Shown: one piece after another, positions 1 through 7,128 of the stretch
How the letters are laid out: each line of letters begins with the position of its first letter
Position numbering within the stretch: position 1 is the stretch's first letter
Assembly (NCBI GenBank): GCA_029936705.1
Contig: JAPYSD010000035.1
Coordinates: 1 to 14,440, forward strand
Length of the DNA: 14,440 nt
Direction: 5' to 3'
Source of the DNA: Croceicoccus sp.
Lineage (GTDB): Bacteria; Pseudomonadota; Alphaproteobacteria; Sphingomonadales; Sphingomonadaceae
Translations under genes and position numbers: made by a program
The notes under the pieces: generated by a model
Databases searched by the model: none
Told to the model about the DNA's origin: nothing
The model's input: only the letters and a program-made list of their open reading frames with translations

Positions 1-82
1 GCGCAGCGCGGCGGCTCGGCGCGGCTATCCCGTCCGGCTCGTGTTCAACGACAACAAGGCCAGCCTGGTCTCGCAGGACTGA
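1..82 (+). CDS. C-terminal tail of an unidentified protein (5' end outside the window)
   Basis: The frame that reads codons from base 2 stays open to a TGA at 80-82 and encodes about 26 residues ending in RLVFNDNKASLVSQD. It stops 6 bases before the GTG of the prepilin peptidase gene, so the two are probably co-transcribed. The fragment is too short for me to recognise a family. Its position next to a CpaA-type peptidase might suggest a pilus-related protein, but nothing in the residues shows this. Confidence 0.5.
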   Translation, partial: RSAAARRGYPVRLVFNDNKASLVSQD

Positions 83-88
83 TAGGCC

Positions 89-562
89 GTGGACATATTG
101 CCGGCCGTCTATCTGGCGGCGTTCAGCCTGCTCGCCCTTGCGGGTGCCTGGACTGACCTTCGCACGCATGTCATTTCGAACGGGCTGAACCTGGTCATCC
201 TGGCCGTGGGCATCGTGCTGGTGCCGCTGGCCTTCGGGTGGATGGCGCTCGTCTGGGGGCTTGCCCATTTCGCGGCGGCTCTGCTGGTCGGGATCGCGCT
301 GTTCGCGATCGGCGCGTGGGGCGGCGGCGATGCCAAGTTCTTTGCGGCCTGCGCCGTGTGGATCCCGATCCAGCATACGGCGGCCTATCTCGTCGGGCTT
401 GGCATCGCGGGCCTGTTCCTGATCGTGGGCTGGCTGATCTGGGCGAAAGCGCGTGGCAAGGCGGTCTCGCGCAAGTCGCCGCTGCCCTATGGTGTCGCGA
501 TTGCGGTCGGCGGGATCTTCGCGGTCGTTTCGCTTCCTGCGCTGGGGATCTGGCCCGCCTGA
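89..562 (+). CDS. cpaA: Prepilin peptidase, A24 family, CpaA-like
   Basis: This 157-residue inner-membrane aspartyl protease would cleave the leader of type IV or Flp-type prepilins. The two aspartates that define the family are visible: D23 in the TDLRTHVISN segment after the first membrane helix, and D81 in GGGDAK, the G-x-G-D signature. The rest is a run of hydrophobic helices. It lacks the N-terminal methyltransferase domain of PilD-type enzymes, so its length matches the short CpaA/TadV class. The start is a GTG with AGGA about ten bases upstream; a TTG at 98 is an alternative. No other Tad/Flp pilus genes are visible downstream, where a TonB gene follows, so the pilus cluster must lie to the left or elsewhere. 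The family call is firm; the substrate is inferred. Confidence 0.85.
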   Translation: MDILPAVYLAAFSLLALAGAWTDLRTHVISNGLNLVILAVGIVLVPLAFGWMALVWGLAHFAAALLVGIALFAIGAWGGGDAKFFAACAVWIPIQHTAAYLVGLGIAGLFLIVGWLIWAKARGKAVSRKSPLPYGVAIAVGGIFAVVSLPALGIWPA

Positions 563-600
563 CGCGGGAACGGGCGCGGATTGCCCGCATTTGAACGGTG

Positions 601-1329
601 ATGACGCCAGCATCCCGAAACCCGGCAAGGCGGCGGCAGACGCGCAGGCAGCGCGTGGCCGTGATCGCCGTCGTCGCCCTGCTGCACCTTGGTGCGATCT
701 ATGCGCTGCTGCGCGCCTTCGACATCGATGTCATTCCCGAATCGGCGCGGTCGATCATGGCGTTCGACGTCGATCTTCCGGCCGACCCGCCCCCGCCTCC
801 TCCGCCGGAACCGGAGCCTGAGGGCGCCGCCGCACCTCCTGCCCCCAAGGCCGAGCCGATCCCCAAGGCCGCGCCGAAGCCCAAGCTGGCCGTAAAGCCC
901 GATCCGCCGCTGCCACCCGCCCCGGCGAAGGGCAGCGAAACGCGCTCGGGCGCAGCGGAGGAAGGCGCGGGATCCGGCGGCGGCGGAGCGGGCACGGGGA
1001 CGGGCAGCGGAGGCTCCGGCAGCGGGGCAGGCGCGGCGGTCGCCCAGCGGGCGGTCAAGATCGAGGGCGATATCGTCGACGCACGCGATTACCCACGCAG
1101 CGGCAGCCGCGCGCGTTCGGGCACGTCGGTAACGGTCTTCTATACGGTCGGTACTGACGGCATTCCGCGCGACTGCCGGATCACAAGGCCGAGCGGCGAC
1201 CCTGAGGCGGACCGCATCACCTGCCGCCTGATCGAGCAGCGTTTCCGCTACCGTCCGGCGCTCGACCGCAATGGTAATCCCGTTCCGACGACGACCGGCT
1301 GGCGGCAGTCATTCTTGCTGAATGATTAG
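601..1329 (+). CDS. tonB: Energy transducer TonB
   Basis: TonB proteins carry inner-membrane proton-motive energy from ExbB/ExbD to outer-membrane TonB-dependent receptors. The 242-residue product has a basic N-terminus, one membrane anchor (about residues 18-38, with VAVIAVVALLHLGAIYALL), a periplasmic linker rich in Pro, Glu, Ala and Lys (about 60-115), then an unusually Gly/Ser-rich stretch (about 120-150). The C-terminal domain (about 155-242) contains VTVFYTVGTDGIPRDCRI and a YRPALDRNGNPV segment typical of TonB_C. It has two cysteines, in DCRIT and ITCRL. I chose ATG 601; GTG 598 directly before it is equally possible, and neither has a clear Shine-Dalgarno. It starts 38 bases after the prepilin peptidase gene. 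No exbB or exbD is in the window. The Gly-rich insert resembles sphingomonad TonB proteins. The family call is strong; the receptor served is unknown. Confidence 0.88.
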   Translation: MTPASRNPARRRQTRRQRVAVIAVVALLHLGAIYALLRAFDIDVIPESARSIMAFDVDLPADPPPPPPPEPEPEGAAAPPAPKAEPIPKAAPKPKLAVKPDPPLPPAPAKGSETRSGAAEEGAGSGGGGAGTGTGSGGSGSGAGAAVAQRAVKIEGDIVDARDYPRSGSRARSGTSVTVFYTVGTDGIPRDCRITRPSGDPEADRITCRLIEQRFRYRPALDRNGNPVPTTTGWRQSFLLND

Positions 1330-1336
1330 TTTTGTG

Positions 1337-1353
1337 CACCTGCGAAAAAGGTG
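1337..1353 (+). terminator. Weak hairpin after tonB, possible terminator
   Basis: CACCT (1337-1341) and AGGTG (1349-1353) form a 5-bp stem with a 7-base A-rich loop, eight bases after the tonB stop. An AT-rich stretch follows but there is no real T-run. It could be a weak terminator or simply chance. Confidence 0.25.
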
Positions 1354-1421
1354 ATTTACCTCTAATTCGTTCCTTTGTGCCCATGATGAGGCAGGTTACG
1401 ATGCGCCCAGTCGCCCGATTC

Positions 1422-1444
1422 TCGCGATGATTTTGCAATCGCGA
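1422..1444. repeat. Perfect inverted repeat in the glycosyltransferase leader
   Basis: TCGCGAT (1422-1428) and ATCGCGA (1438-1444) are perfect 7-base inverted arms separated by nine bases. The arms sit 66-88 bases upstream of the glycosyltransferase start. They could be an operator for a dimeric regulator or an RNA hairpin. The sequence alone does not decide. Confidence 0.4.
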
Positions 1445-1445
1445 A

Positions 1446-1471
1446 GGAACCTTAGGGTTCATGGGTGCATT
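1446..1471 (+). promoter_or_regulatory. Possible EcfG-type (general stress response) promoter
   Basis: GGAAC at 1446-1450 is followed by 17 bases and then CATT at 1468-1471. The alphaproteobacterial general-stress sigma factor EcfG recognises GGAAC-N16/17-CGTT, so the -35 is perfect and the -10 matches three of four bases. The site lies about 40 bases upstream of the GT4 start with the right orientation and spacing. The motif is short and a chance match is possible. GAACC (1447-1451) also pairs with GGTTC (1456-1460), so the same bases could be part of a hairpin instead. Confidence 0.3.
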
Positions 1472-1493
1472 GAGGAAGATGCCGCCTCAACGC
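1467..1493. repeat. Second leader hairpin before the glycosyltransferase
   Basis: TTGAGG (1470-1475) pairs with CCTCAA (1485-1490) around a 9-base loop. Beyond one A/C mismatch, GC and GC extend the stem to 1467 and 1493. It lies 17 bases upstream of the ATG and just before the presumed ribosome site GGGGA (1495-1499), so it could affect translation initiation. Confidence 0.35.
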
Positions 1494-1509
1494 CGGGGAT
1501 ACTAACAAC

Positions 1510-3927
1510 ATGGGTACTGGGACTTCGCAGGGACAGACGCCACGCCGATCCGGGAAAGCCGGGTTCGATTCGCCAAACGGTAGCGAAGTCATCCGGCTGT
1601 TTTCGGACGCCGCGAAACAGGCAGCCCGGCGCCGGGTCGCCCTGATCGGCACCTATGTCCCGCGCAAGTGCGGCATCGCCACCTTTACCGGCGACATCGT
1701 GGAGCAGTCCGCGAACTTCCATCCCGACATTCACTTCGACGTCTATGCGATGGCGGACCCGGCCAAGCCCGTCGACCACGGCGATATCGCTGGCGAGATC
1801 GTCCACGACGACCGCGGCGATTACGCACGCGCCGCGCGGCAGATCAACGAATCGGGTGTCGACGCCGTCTGGATCCAGCACGAATACGGCATCTATGGCG
1901 GCGACTGCGGCGAGATGATCCTCGACCTGGTCGACCGGGTCGCCGCTCCGCTGATCGTCACGCTGCATACCGTGTTGGCCCAACCGTCCGACAAGCAGCG
2001 CCGCATCGTGGAACGGCTGATCGACCGCGCTTCGCAGGTGATGGTGATGGCGCGTCATTCGCGCGACCTGCTGATGACGCTGTACAATGTCGGCGATGCG
2101 CGGATCACCGTGATCGAACATGGCGCGCCCGACCGTCCGTTCGGGCGGCAGGACGAATTCAAGCAAGCCATGGGGCTGAGCGGGCGGACGGTCATGACCA
2201 GTTTCGGCCTGATCGGCCCCGGCAAGGGTCTTGAGCACGTGATCCAGGCGCTGCCCGCAATCACCGAGCGGCATAGCGACTTTCTCTATCGCATCGTAGG
2301 GGCGACCCATCCCAACCTCGTCGCCGAGCAGGGTGAGAGTTACCGTGAGAATCTGCGGTCGCTGGCCGACGATCTCGGTGTCGCGGACCACGTCGAATGG
2401 GTCGATCGGTTCGTCGAGACCGAGGAATTGCTCGACCAGCTCGAGGCGAGCGACATCTATGTCACCGCCTATCCCAACCTGCAGCAATCGACATCGGGTA
2501 CGCTGAGCTATGCGGTGGCGCTGGGCAAGGCGGTTATTTCGACCCCCTACTTGCACGCGGCGGAATTGCTGGCCGATGGCGTGGGCGAACTGATCGAACC
2601 ATGTTCGAGCGAGGCCATCGCCGACGCGGTGAACCGCATGCTGGAAAATCCGGTCGGGTTGGAAGCGATCCAGCGCCGTGCCTATGCACGCGGGCGGGAG
2701 ACGATCTGGCCGCGCTATGCCGATGCCGTGGCGCGGCTGATCGACACGGTCGCTGCCGATGCGCCGCGCCGCCGCGTGGCGGAACTGGAAACGCCGTCCG
2801 TCACCGGTTTCCTGGCCATGTGCGATGACACGGGCATGTTCCAGCATGCCATCGGCAGGGTGCCCGATCGTCGCCACGGCTATTGCCTGGACGACAATGC
2901 GCGCGCGCTGATGCTGGTCAGCCAGGCGGACGTGATCGACGGGGTGACGGCCGATCGGCTGACGTCGTCCTTCGCGGCGTTCATCAATCACGCATGGAAC
3001 CCGGACGCCAACCGGTTCCGCAATTTCATGAACTTCGATCGCAGTTGGTGCGAGGATTGCGGCTCCGACGATGCGAATGGGCGGGCGCTCTGGGCGCTGG
3101 GCCACACTGCGCTGCATGGCCGAAGCGAGGATATTCGCTGGTGGGCCCGCGGATTGTTCGACGAAGCGCTCTCCATGATGGAAGAGATCGGCTCGCCGCG
3201 CGCCATCGCCTTTGCGACTCTGGGCGCGGTCTGCCGGGTCGAAGGTGAACCGGATCACGCGGGCGCTCTCGCGCTCATCCAGCGTAGCGGCGAACTGCTC
3301 CACCGGCTCTTGGCCGAATCGCGCCGTCCCGACTGGGCCTGGTTCGAGGCCGTGCTCGGCTATGACAATCCGCGCCTGTCGCAGGCGCTGATCGAAGCCG
3401 GACGCATCAACGGGAATGCCGAGTGGATAGAGGCCGGGCTGTCCAGCCTGCGCTGGATTGCCAGCATGCAGCTATCGGCGACCGGTGCATTCCGCCCCGT
3501 GGGATCCGACACGTTCAGCCATCCGCACGAGGCATTGCCCTTCGACCAGCAGCCGCTGGAAGCGCAAGCCGCGATCGAGGCATCGGTCAGCGCGTACCGC
3601 GTCGATCCTTCGCGCCGCTGGGCCGATCATGCGCGCACTGCCTATCGCTGGTTCTTTGGCGAGAACGATCGCGGCGCGGTTCTGGCGGACCTGCGGACCG
3701 GACAATGCCGGGACGGGATCACGCCGCGCGGACCCAATTGCAATTGCGGTGCAGAATCGATTTTGGCATTTCAACTTGCCTATCACGGCGTGGTAGCGCT
3801 GGCTCGTTCGCGTCAGGACGAGTCGGATTCCTCCGGTGCCGACCCGGACGATCAACCCTTGGCGCTTCGCGCGGGAGACATTCTTGAGAAAAGGCGACTA
3901 CCCGAAAAGCCCGCTGCGAATTTCTGA
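1510..3927 (+). CDS. Two-domain GT4 glycosyltransferase with C-terminal (alpha/alpha)-like domain of unknown function
   Basis: The 805-residue protein is about twice the usual GT4 length. Residues 42-415 look like a retaining GT-B enzyme: a N-terminal RVALIGTYVPRKCGIATFTGDI segment, the central SFGLIGPGKGLEHVIQALP (phosphate/nucleotide side), and STSGTLSYAVALGKAVISTP near 327-346, as in mannosyltransferase-like GT4 members. A classical E-x7-E is not obvious. Residues 425-770 form a second, mostly helical domain with DDNARAL (461-467), WCEDCGSDDANGRALWALG (513-531), DQQPLEAQAAIEA (679-691) and NCNCGAES (743-750). The repeated helix-plus-acidic-motif pattern resembles (alpha/alpha)6 glycosidase folds, but I cannot assign a family. 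There is no signal peptide or membrane segment, so it is probably cytoplasmic. Its 3' end overlaps the GH130 gene, and ManC and ManA follow, which suggests GDP-mannose as donor. The acceptor is unknown. Confidence 0.82.
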   Translation: MGTGTSQGQTPRRSGKAGFDSPNGSEVIRLFSDAAKQAARRRVALIGTYVPRKCGIATFTGDIVEQSANFHPDIHFDVYAMADPAKPVDHGDIAGEIVHDDRGDYARAARQINESGVDAVWIQHEYGIYGGDCGEMILDLVDRVAAPLIVTLHTVLAQPSDKQRRIVERLIDRASQVMVMARHSRDLLMTLYNVGDARITVIEHGAPDRPFGRQDEFKQAMGLSGRTVMTSFGLIGPGKGLEHVIQALPAITERHSDFLYRIVGATHPNLVAEQGESYRENLRSLADDLGVADHVEWVDRFVETEELLDQLEASDIYVTAYPNLQQSTSGTLSYAVALGKAVISTPYLHAAELLADGVGELIEPCSSEAIADAVNRMLENPVGLEAIQRRAYARGRETIWPRYADAVARLIDTVAADAPRRRVAELETPSVTGFLAMCDDTGMFQHAIGRVPDRRHGYCLDDNARALMLVSQADVIDGVTADRLTSSFAAFINHAWNPDANRFRNFMNFDRSWCEDCGSDDANGRALWALGHTALHGRSEDIRWWARGLFDEALSMMEEIGSPRAIAFATLGAVCRVEGEPDHAGALALIQRSGELLHRLLAESRRPDWAWFEAVLGYDNPRLSQALIEAGRINGNAEWIEAGLSSLRWIASMQLSATGAFRPVGSDTFSHPHEALPFDQQPLEAQAAIEASVSAYRVDPSRRWADHARTAYRWFFGENDRGAVLADLRTGQCRDGITPRGPNCNCGAESILAFQLAYHGVVALARSRQDESDSSGADPDDQPLALRAGDILEKRRLPEKPAANF
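3873..3877 (+). promoter_or_regulatory. Ribosome binding site that places the GH130 start at TTG 3884
   Basis: GGGAG at 3873-3877 lies six bases before TTG 3884 and inside the end of the GT4 gene. It is the best Shine-Dalgarno near the start of the GH130 frame and supports the TTG over the GTG at 3836, which has none. Confidence 0.45.
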
Positions 3928-5188
3928 AAGCAGGCTTCATGCAGATCATTCGCGCGTCGTATTACGCCCCTTTCACCTAGGCTGGCAGGCGCGCACCGCC
4001 GACGGCAACCGCGCCATGAAGCTGATCGAGGATATCGCAAGCCTGTCCGAGGAAGCGGTCGAGGCGGAGTATGCACATGTCTGCCACGATTTTCTCGAAC
4101 GGCACTGGCAGACGGAGCAGATGTTCCTCGAACGCTATGCCGAGGTCGAGGAAACGCTGGGGTTGGATTCCGCGAACTATTCGGAACTGCGCAAGAAGCT
4201 GATCGGCAGCTATTTCTGCCACGAATATACCTATGCCGCGGCGGCGCTGATGAACCCGTCGATCGTCCCGCACCCGGACCAGAGCGGGATGAGCGAGGAT
4301 GCCTGCCGGTTCGTCATGAGCCTGCGCGCCGTGGGCGAAGGTCACATCAGTTCGATCGCGTTTCGCGAAGGCATCATGGAAAGCGACGGATCGTTCCGCC
4401 TCTGGCCGCAGTCGAGCTTTGCCACCGCCGCCAATTCCGCCGACATTCCGGAAGATCCCGACGGGGCCGCCAAGGTCCACCGCCATCCTGAAAGCAGCCT
4501 GTCGAACACGGTGATCTTTCCCATCACCGAGCAGCAGGCGGGCGGGCTCGAGGATCTGCGACTGGTGCGCTTCGATCACGGCGACGGCGATTACGAATGG
4601 ATCGGCACCTACACCGCCTATTCGGGCCGTTCGATCCGGTCGGAACTGCTGCGCACGCGCGACTTTCGCAGTTTCACGCTGGAACCGATCCTGGGCAAGG
4701 CCGGTCGGAACAAGGGCATGGCGCTGTTCCCGCAGAAGATCGGGGGTCGCTATGCCATGGTCGGGCGGCAGGACGGCAAGAACCTCTTCCTGATCTACTC
4801 GGACGATCTGGTTACCTGGGACGACGATGGCGCCAAGCTGATGGGCCCGAAATATCCCTGGGAATTCATCCAGATAGGCAATTGCGGCAGCCCCATCCTT
4901 ACCGACGAGGGATGGTTGCTGTTTACCCATGGAGTCGGGGCCATGCGCAAATATTCGCTGGGATGTGCTCTGCTGGACCGCGACGACCCGTCAAAGGTAT
5001 TGGCGCGCAGTCCCGCGCCCGTCCTGGCCGCCGAGGACGACGACCGGTCGGGCTATGTGCCGAACGTGGTATATACTTGCGGGGCCTTGAAACTCGGCGG
5101 CAGTTTGTTGATTCCATATGGGATATCGGACAGCGCAGTCGGCTTCGCCAGCTGTGCTGTCGAAGACCTGTTGGCGATGATGGAGTAA
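3884..5188 (+). CDS. Glycoside hydrolase family 130 protein (beta-mannoside phosphorylase or mannosidase)
   Basis: GH130 enzymes act on beta-mannosides, many by phosphorolysis that releases alpha-mannose-1-phosphate. From TTG 3884 the product is 434 residues. Visible GH130-like features are HSRVVLRPF near the N-terminus, GGLEDLRLVRF (about 220-230; the E-D-x-R motif carries the presumed acid Asp), WIGTYTAYSG, KGMALFPQKIGGRYAMVGRQ, IYSDDLVTW, GNCGSPIL and VPNVVYTCGA. A longer N-terminal section contains HEYTYAAAALMNPSIVPHPDQ and RAVGEGHISSI, making it longer than the compact phosphorylases. This marks a distinct long subgroup. The gene overlaps the GT4 gene by 44 bases, implying translational coupling, and ends 9 bases before manC. 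The start could instead be GTG 3836; the ATG at 3939 is out of frame. Whether it is a phosphorylase or a hydrolase cannot be read safely from sequence. It appears cytoplasmic, with no signal peptide. Confidence 0.85.
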   Translation: MRKGDYPKSPLRISESRLHADHSRVVLRPFHLGWQARTADGNRAMKLIEDIASLSEEAVEAEYAHVCHDFLERHWQTEQMFLERYAEVEETLGLDSANYSELRKKLIGSYFCHEYTYAAAALMNPSIVPHPDQSGMSEDACRFVMSLRAVGEGHISSIAFREGIMESDGSFRLWPQSSFATAANSADIPEDPDGAAKVHRHPESSLSNTVIFPITEQQAGGLEDLRLVRFDHGDGDYEWIGTYTAYSGRSIRSELLRTRDFRSFTLEPILGKAGRNKGMALFPQKIGGRYAMVGRQDGKNLFLIYSDDLVTWDDDGAKLMGPKYPWEFIQIGNCGSPILTDEGWLLFTHGVGAMRKYSLGCALLDRDDPSKVLARSPAPVLAAEDDDRSGYVPNVVYTCGALKLGGSLLIPYGISDSAVGFASCAVEDLLAMME

Positions 5189-5197
5189 CGCACCGCA

Positions 5198-6235
5198 ATG
5201 GCAAAGATGGTTCCTGTCGTGCTGTGCGGTGGCAGCGGCACGCGGCTCTGGCCGCGATCGCGCAAAAGCTTTCCCAAGCCGTTCCTGCCGCTGATCGGCG
5301 ATACGACGCTGTTCGAGGCGACGCTGCACCGCTGCGCCGCGGAAGGCAGCTTTCTTCCGCCCATCGTGGTGACGGGCGAGGGGCATCTGGCCCATGTCGA
5401 CGACCAGCTGGGCGACCGCCCCGGCGCGGGCATCATCGTCGAGCCGACGGCCCGCAACACCGCGGCGGCGATCGCGATGGCCGCCTGCCGGCTTGAGCCG
5501 GACAGCGTGATGCTGGTCTGCCCGTCCGACCACCACATCGCCGATATCGACGCGTTCGAACGGGCTGCGTCGCAGGCCGCGGCATTGGCCGACGATGGCT
5601 GGCTGGTCGCCTTCGGCATCACCGCCACCGCGCCCGAGACGGGCTATGGCTATATCAAGCGGGGCGAACCGATCGGCCCCGGCGCCTACAAGGTCGAGCG
5701 CTTCGTCGAGAAGCCCGACATCGACAAGGCGCGCGAGTTCCTGGCCGATGGCGGCTACAGCTGGAACGGCGGGCTGTTCGCGTTCCGGGCCGGCCGCTTC
5801 ATGGAAGAGCTGGAAACCCATCGCCCCTCGATCGCCGCCGCCGCGCGCAAGGCCGCCGAAATGGGACGGGAAGAGGGGCGCCGTTTCTATCCCGATGCCG
5901 ACGCCTTTGCCGAGATCGAATCGGAATCGGTCGATTACGCGGTCATGGAAAACACCAGCCGCGCCGCCGTTGTACCCGCCAGTATGGGGTGGTCCGACAT
6001 CGGCAGCTGGACCAGCCTGCGCGATGCGCTGCTTCGCGATGGCGAGGGCAATACCGTCAATGGCCGGGCCGAACTGGTCGATTGCCGCAACGTCTATGTC
6101 GAGACCGATGGCCCGCGCGTGTCGGTGATCGGGCTGGACGACGTGGTCGTGGTGGTCGATGGTGACGAGGTGCTGGTGACGACCGCCGCTGGCGCGCAAA
6201 AGGTCGGCAAGCTGCAGGGCGCTGCCCGGCAATAA
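5198..6235 (+). CDS. manC: Mannose-1-phosphate guanylyltransferase
   Basis: The enzyme makes GDP-mannose from mannose-1-phosphate and GTP. The 345-residue protein carries the nucleotidyltransferase signature GGSGTRLWPRSRKSFPKPF (residues 11-29; many homologues have KQF where this has KPF), EPTARNTAAA (82-91), PSDHHI (109-114), GYGYIKRG (149-156), FVEKPD (169-174), YSWNGGLFAF (187-196) and GWSDIGSW near 270. It stops at the end of the catalytic domain plus a short beta-helix-like tail. It therefore lacks the phosphomannose isomerase domain fused in bifunctional ManC/AlgA enzymes, consistent with the separate manA gene 48 bases downstream. ATG 5198 follows the GH130 stop by nine bases; a GGAG at 5182-5185 is rather far for a ribosome site. 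No phosphomannomutase gene is in the window, so mannose-1-phosphate must come from elsewhere or from the GH130 enzyme. Confidence 0.93.
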   Translation: MAKMVPVVLCGGSGTRLWPRSRKSFPKPFLPLIGDTTLFEATLHRCAAEGSFLPPIVVTGEGHLAHVDDQLGDRPGAGIIVEPTARNTAAAIAMAACRLEPDSVMLVCPSDHHIADIDAFERAASQAAALADDGWLVAFGITATAPETGYGYIKRGEPIGPGAYKVERFVEKPDIDKAREFLADGGYSWNGGLFAFRAGRFMEELETHRPSIAAAARKAAEMGREEGRRFYPDADAFAEIESESVDYAVMENTSRAAVVPASMGWSDIGSWTSLRDALLRDGEGNTVNGRAELVDCRNVYVETDGPRVSVIGLDDVVVVVDGDEVLVTTAAGAQKVGKLQGAARQ

Positions 6236-6271
6236 TGGTATCGTGCCGACATGGTGTCGGCGCAAATGATC

Positions 6272-6275
6272 GAGG
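6272..6275 (+). promoter_or_regulatory. Ribosome binding site deciding the manA start
   Basis: GAGG at 6272-6275 sits eight bases before ATG 6284. The upstream in-frame ATGs at 6251 and 6266 have no comparable site, so 6284 is the better start. Confidence 0.45.
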
Positions 6276-6283
6276 TTGCGGCG

Positions 6284-7087
6284 ATGGCTGTTCTGCCCAC
6301 GCGTGAAGTCGAAAAGGTCTGGGGCCGGGATACGCTCCCCGCGCCTTTCTCCGCGCCCGAAGGCAAGCGCATCGGCGAGATCTGGTTCGAACCGCCGGAG
6401 CAGCTGGACCAGTTGCTGGTGAAGTACATCTTCACTTCGGAAAAGCTGTCGATCCAGACCCACCCCGATGACGACCAGGCCGAGGCGATGGGCAAGGGCC
6501 GCCAGGGCAAGTCGGAATGCTGGTACGTCATCGATGCCGATCCCGGCGCGACACTGGGCGTCGGTTTCGCCGAGCCGATCGGCGCGGACGCCATGCGTGC
6601 CGCGGCGCTGGACGGATCGATCGAGGACCTGATGGTCTGGCACGAGGTGAAGGCGGGCGACTTCTTCTATATTCCCGCGAACACGGTTCACGCGATCGGG
6701 GCAGGTGTCAGCCTGATCGAGGTGCAGCAGAACTCGGACATCACCTATCGGCTTTACGATTATGGCCGTCCGCGCGAACTTCACCTGGAAGATGGCATGG
6801 CCGTGGCCAAGGGCGAACCCTATGACGCGGCGCTGTCCCGCCATGTGCCGGATCGCGGCAGCATGCGGCTGGTGGACGGGCCGTTCTTCCTGCTCGACCG
6901 GCTTGACGGTCCGCCCGATGCGGCGACGATGGCGGACTATCCCGCCTCGCTGCTTGTCATCCCGCGCGACAAGGCCGTTACGGTCGCAGGCGAACAGGTC
7001 CAGCCCGGGCAATGCGCGCTGGCCGAAAGCATCCACTCGGTCGAGGTTCCGCAGTCCGGCTGCTGCCTGATCGCCCGCCCCGTCTGA
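6284..7087 (+). CDS. manA: Class I mannose-6-phosphate isomerase
   Basis: This zinc enzyme interconverts fructose-6-phosphate and mannose-6-phosphate, the entry to GDP-mannose synthesis. The product from ATG 6284 is 267 residues and starts MAVLPTREVEKVWG. Zinc-ligand motifs are recognisable: QTHPDDDQ, GKSECWYV (Glu) and NTVHAIG (His). The basic and Glu-rich SLIEVQQNSDITYRLYDYGR segment is also typical of short bacterial ManA. Earlier in-frame ATGs at 6251 and 6266 would add up to 11 residues but lack a ribosome site. It lies 48 bases after manC on the same strand, presumably in the same transcript. It is shorter than E. coli ManA (about 390 residues) and resembles the compact ManA type of Bacillus and many alphaproteobacteria. 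Confidence 0.92.
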   Translation: MAVLPTREVEKVWGRDTLPAPFSAPEGKRIGEIWFEPPEQLDQLLVKYIFTSEKLSIQTHPDDDQAEAMGKGRQGKSECWYVIDADPGATLGVGFAEPIGADAMRAAALDGSIEDLMVWHEVKAGDFFYIPANTVHAIGAGVSLIEVQQNSDITYRLYDYGRPRELHLEDGMAVAKGEPYDAALSRHVPDRGSMRLVDGPFFLLDRLDGPPDAATMADYPASLLVIPRDKAVTVAGEQVQPGQCALAESIHSVEVPQSGCCLIARPV

Positions 7088-7128
7088 TCGGATCTTGTGC
7101 GGGGCGAAGCCCGGACTACATTCGCCGC

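Noticed and set aside
1459..3303. A 614-residue open frame on the minus strand opposite the GT4 gene
   Set aside because: Antisense shadow of the glycosyltransferase with no recognisable domain.
3939..3941. ATG as start of the GH130 gene
   Set aside because: It is not in the GH130 frame.
7012..7128. Start of the DUF2721 gene inside manA
   Set aside because: It adds an Arg/Gly-rich out-of-family extension; ATG 7129 fits the family N-terminus.
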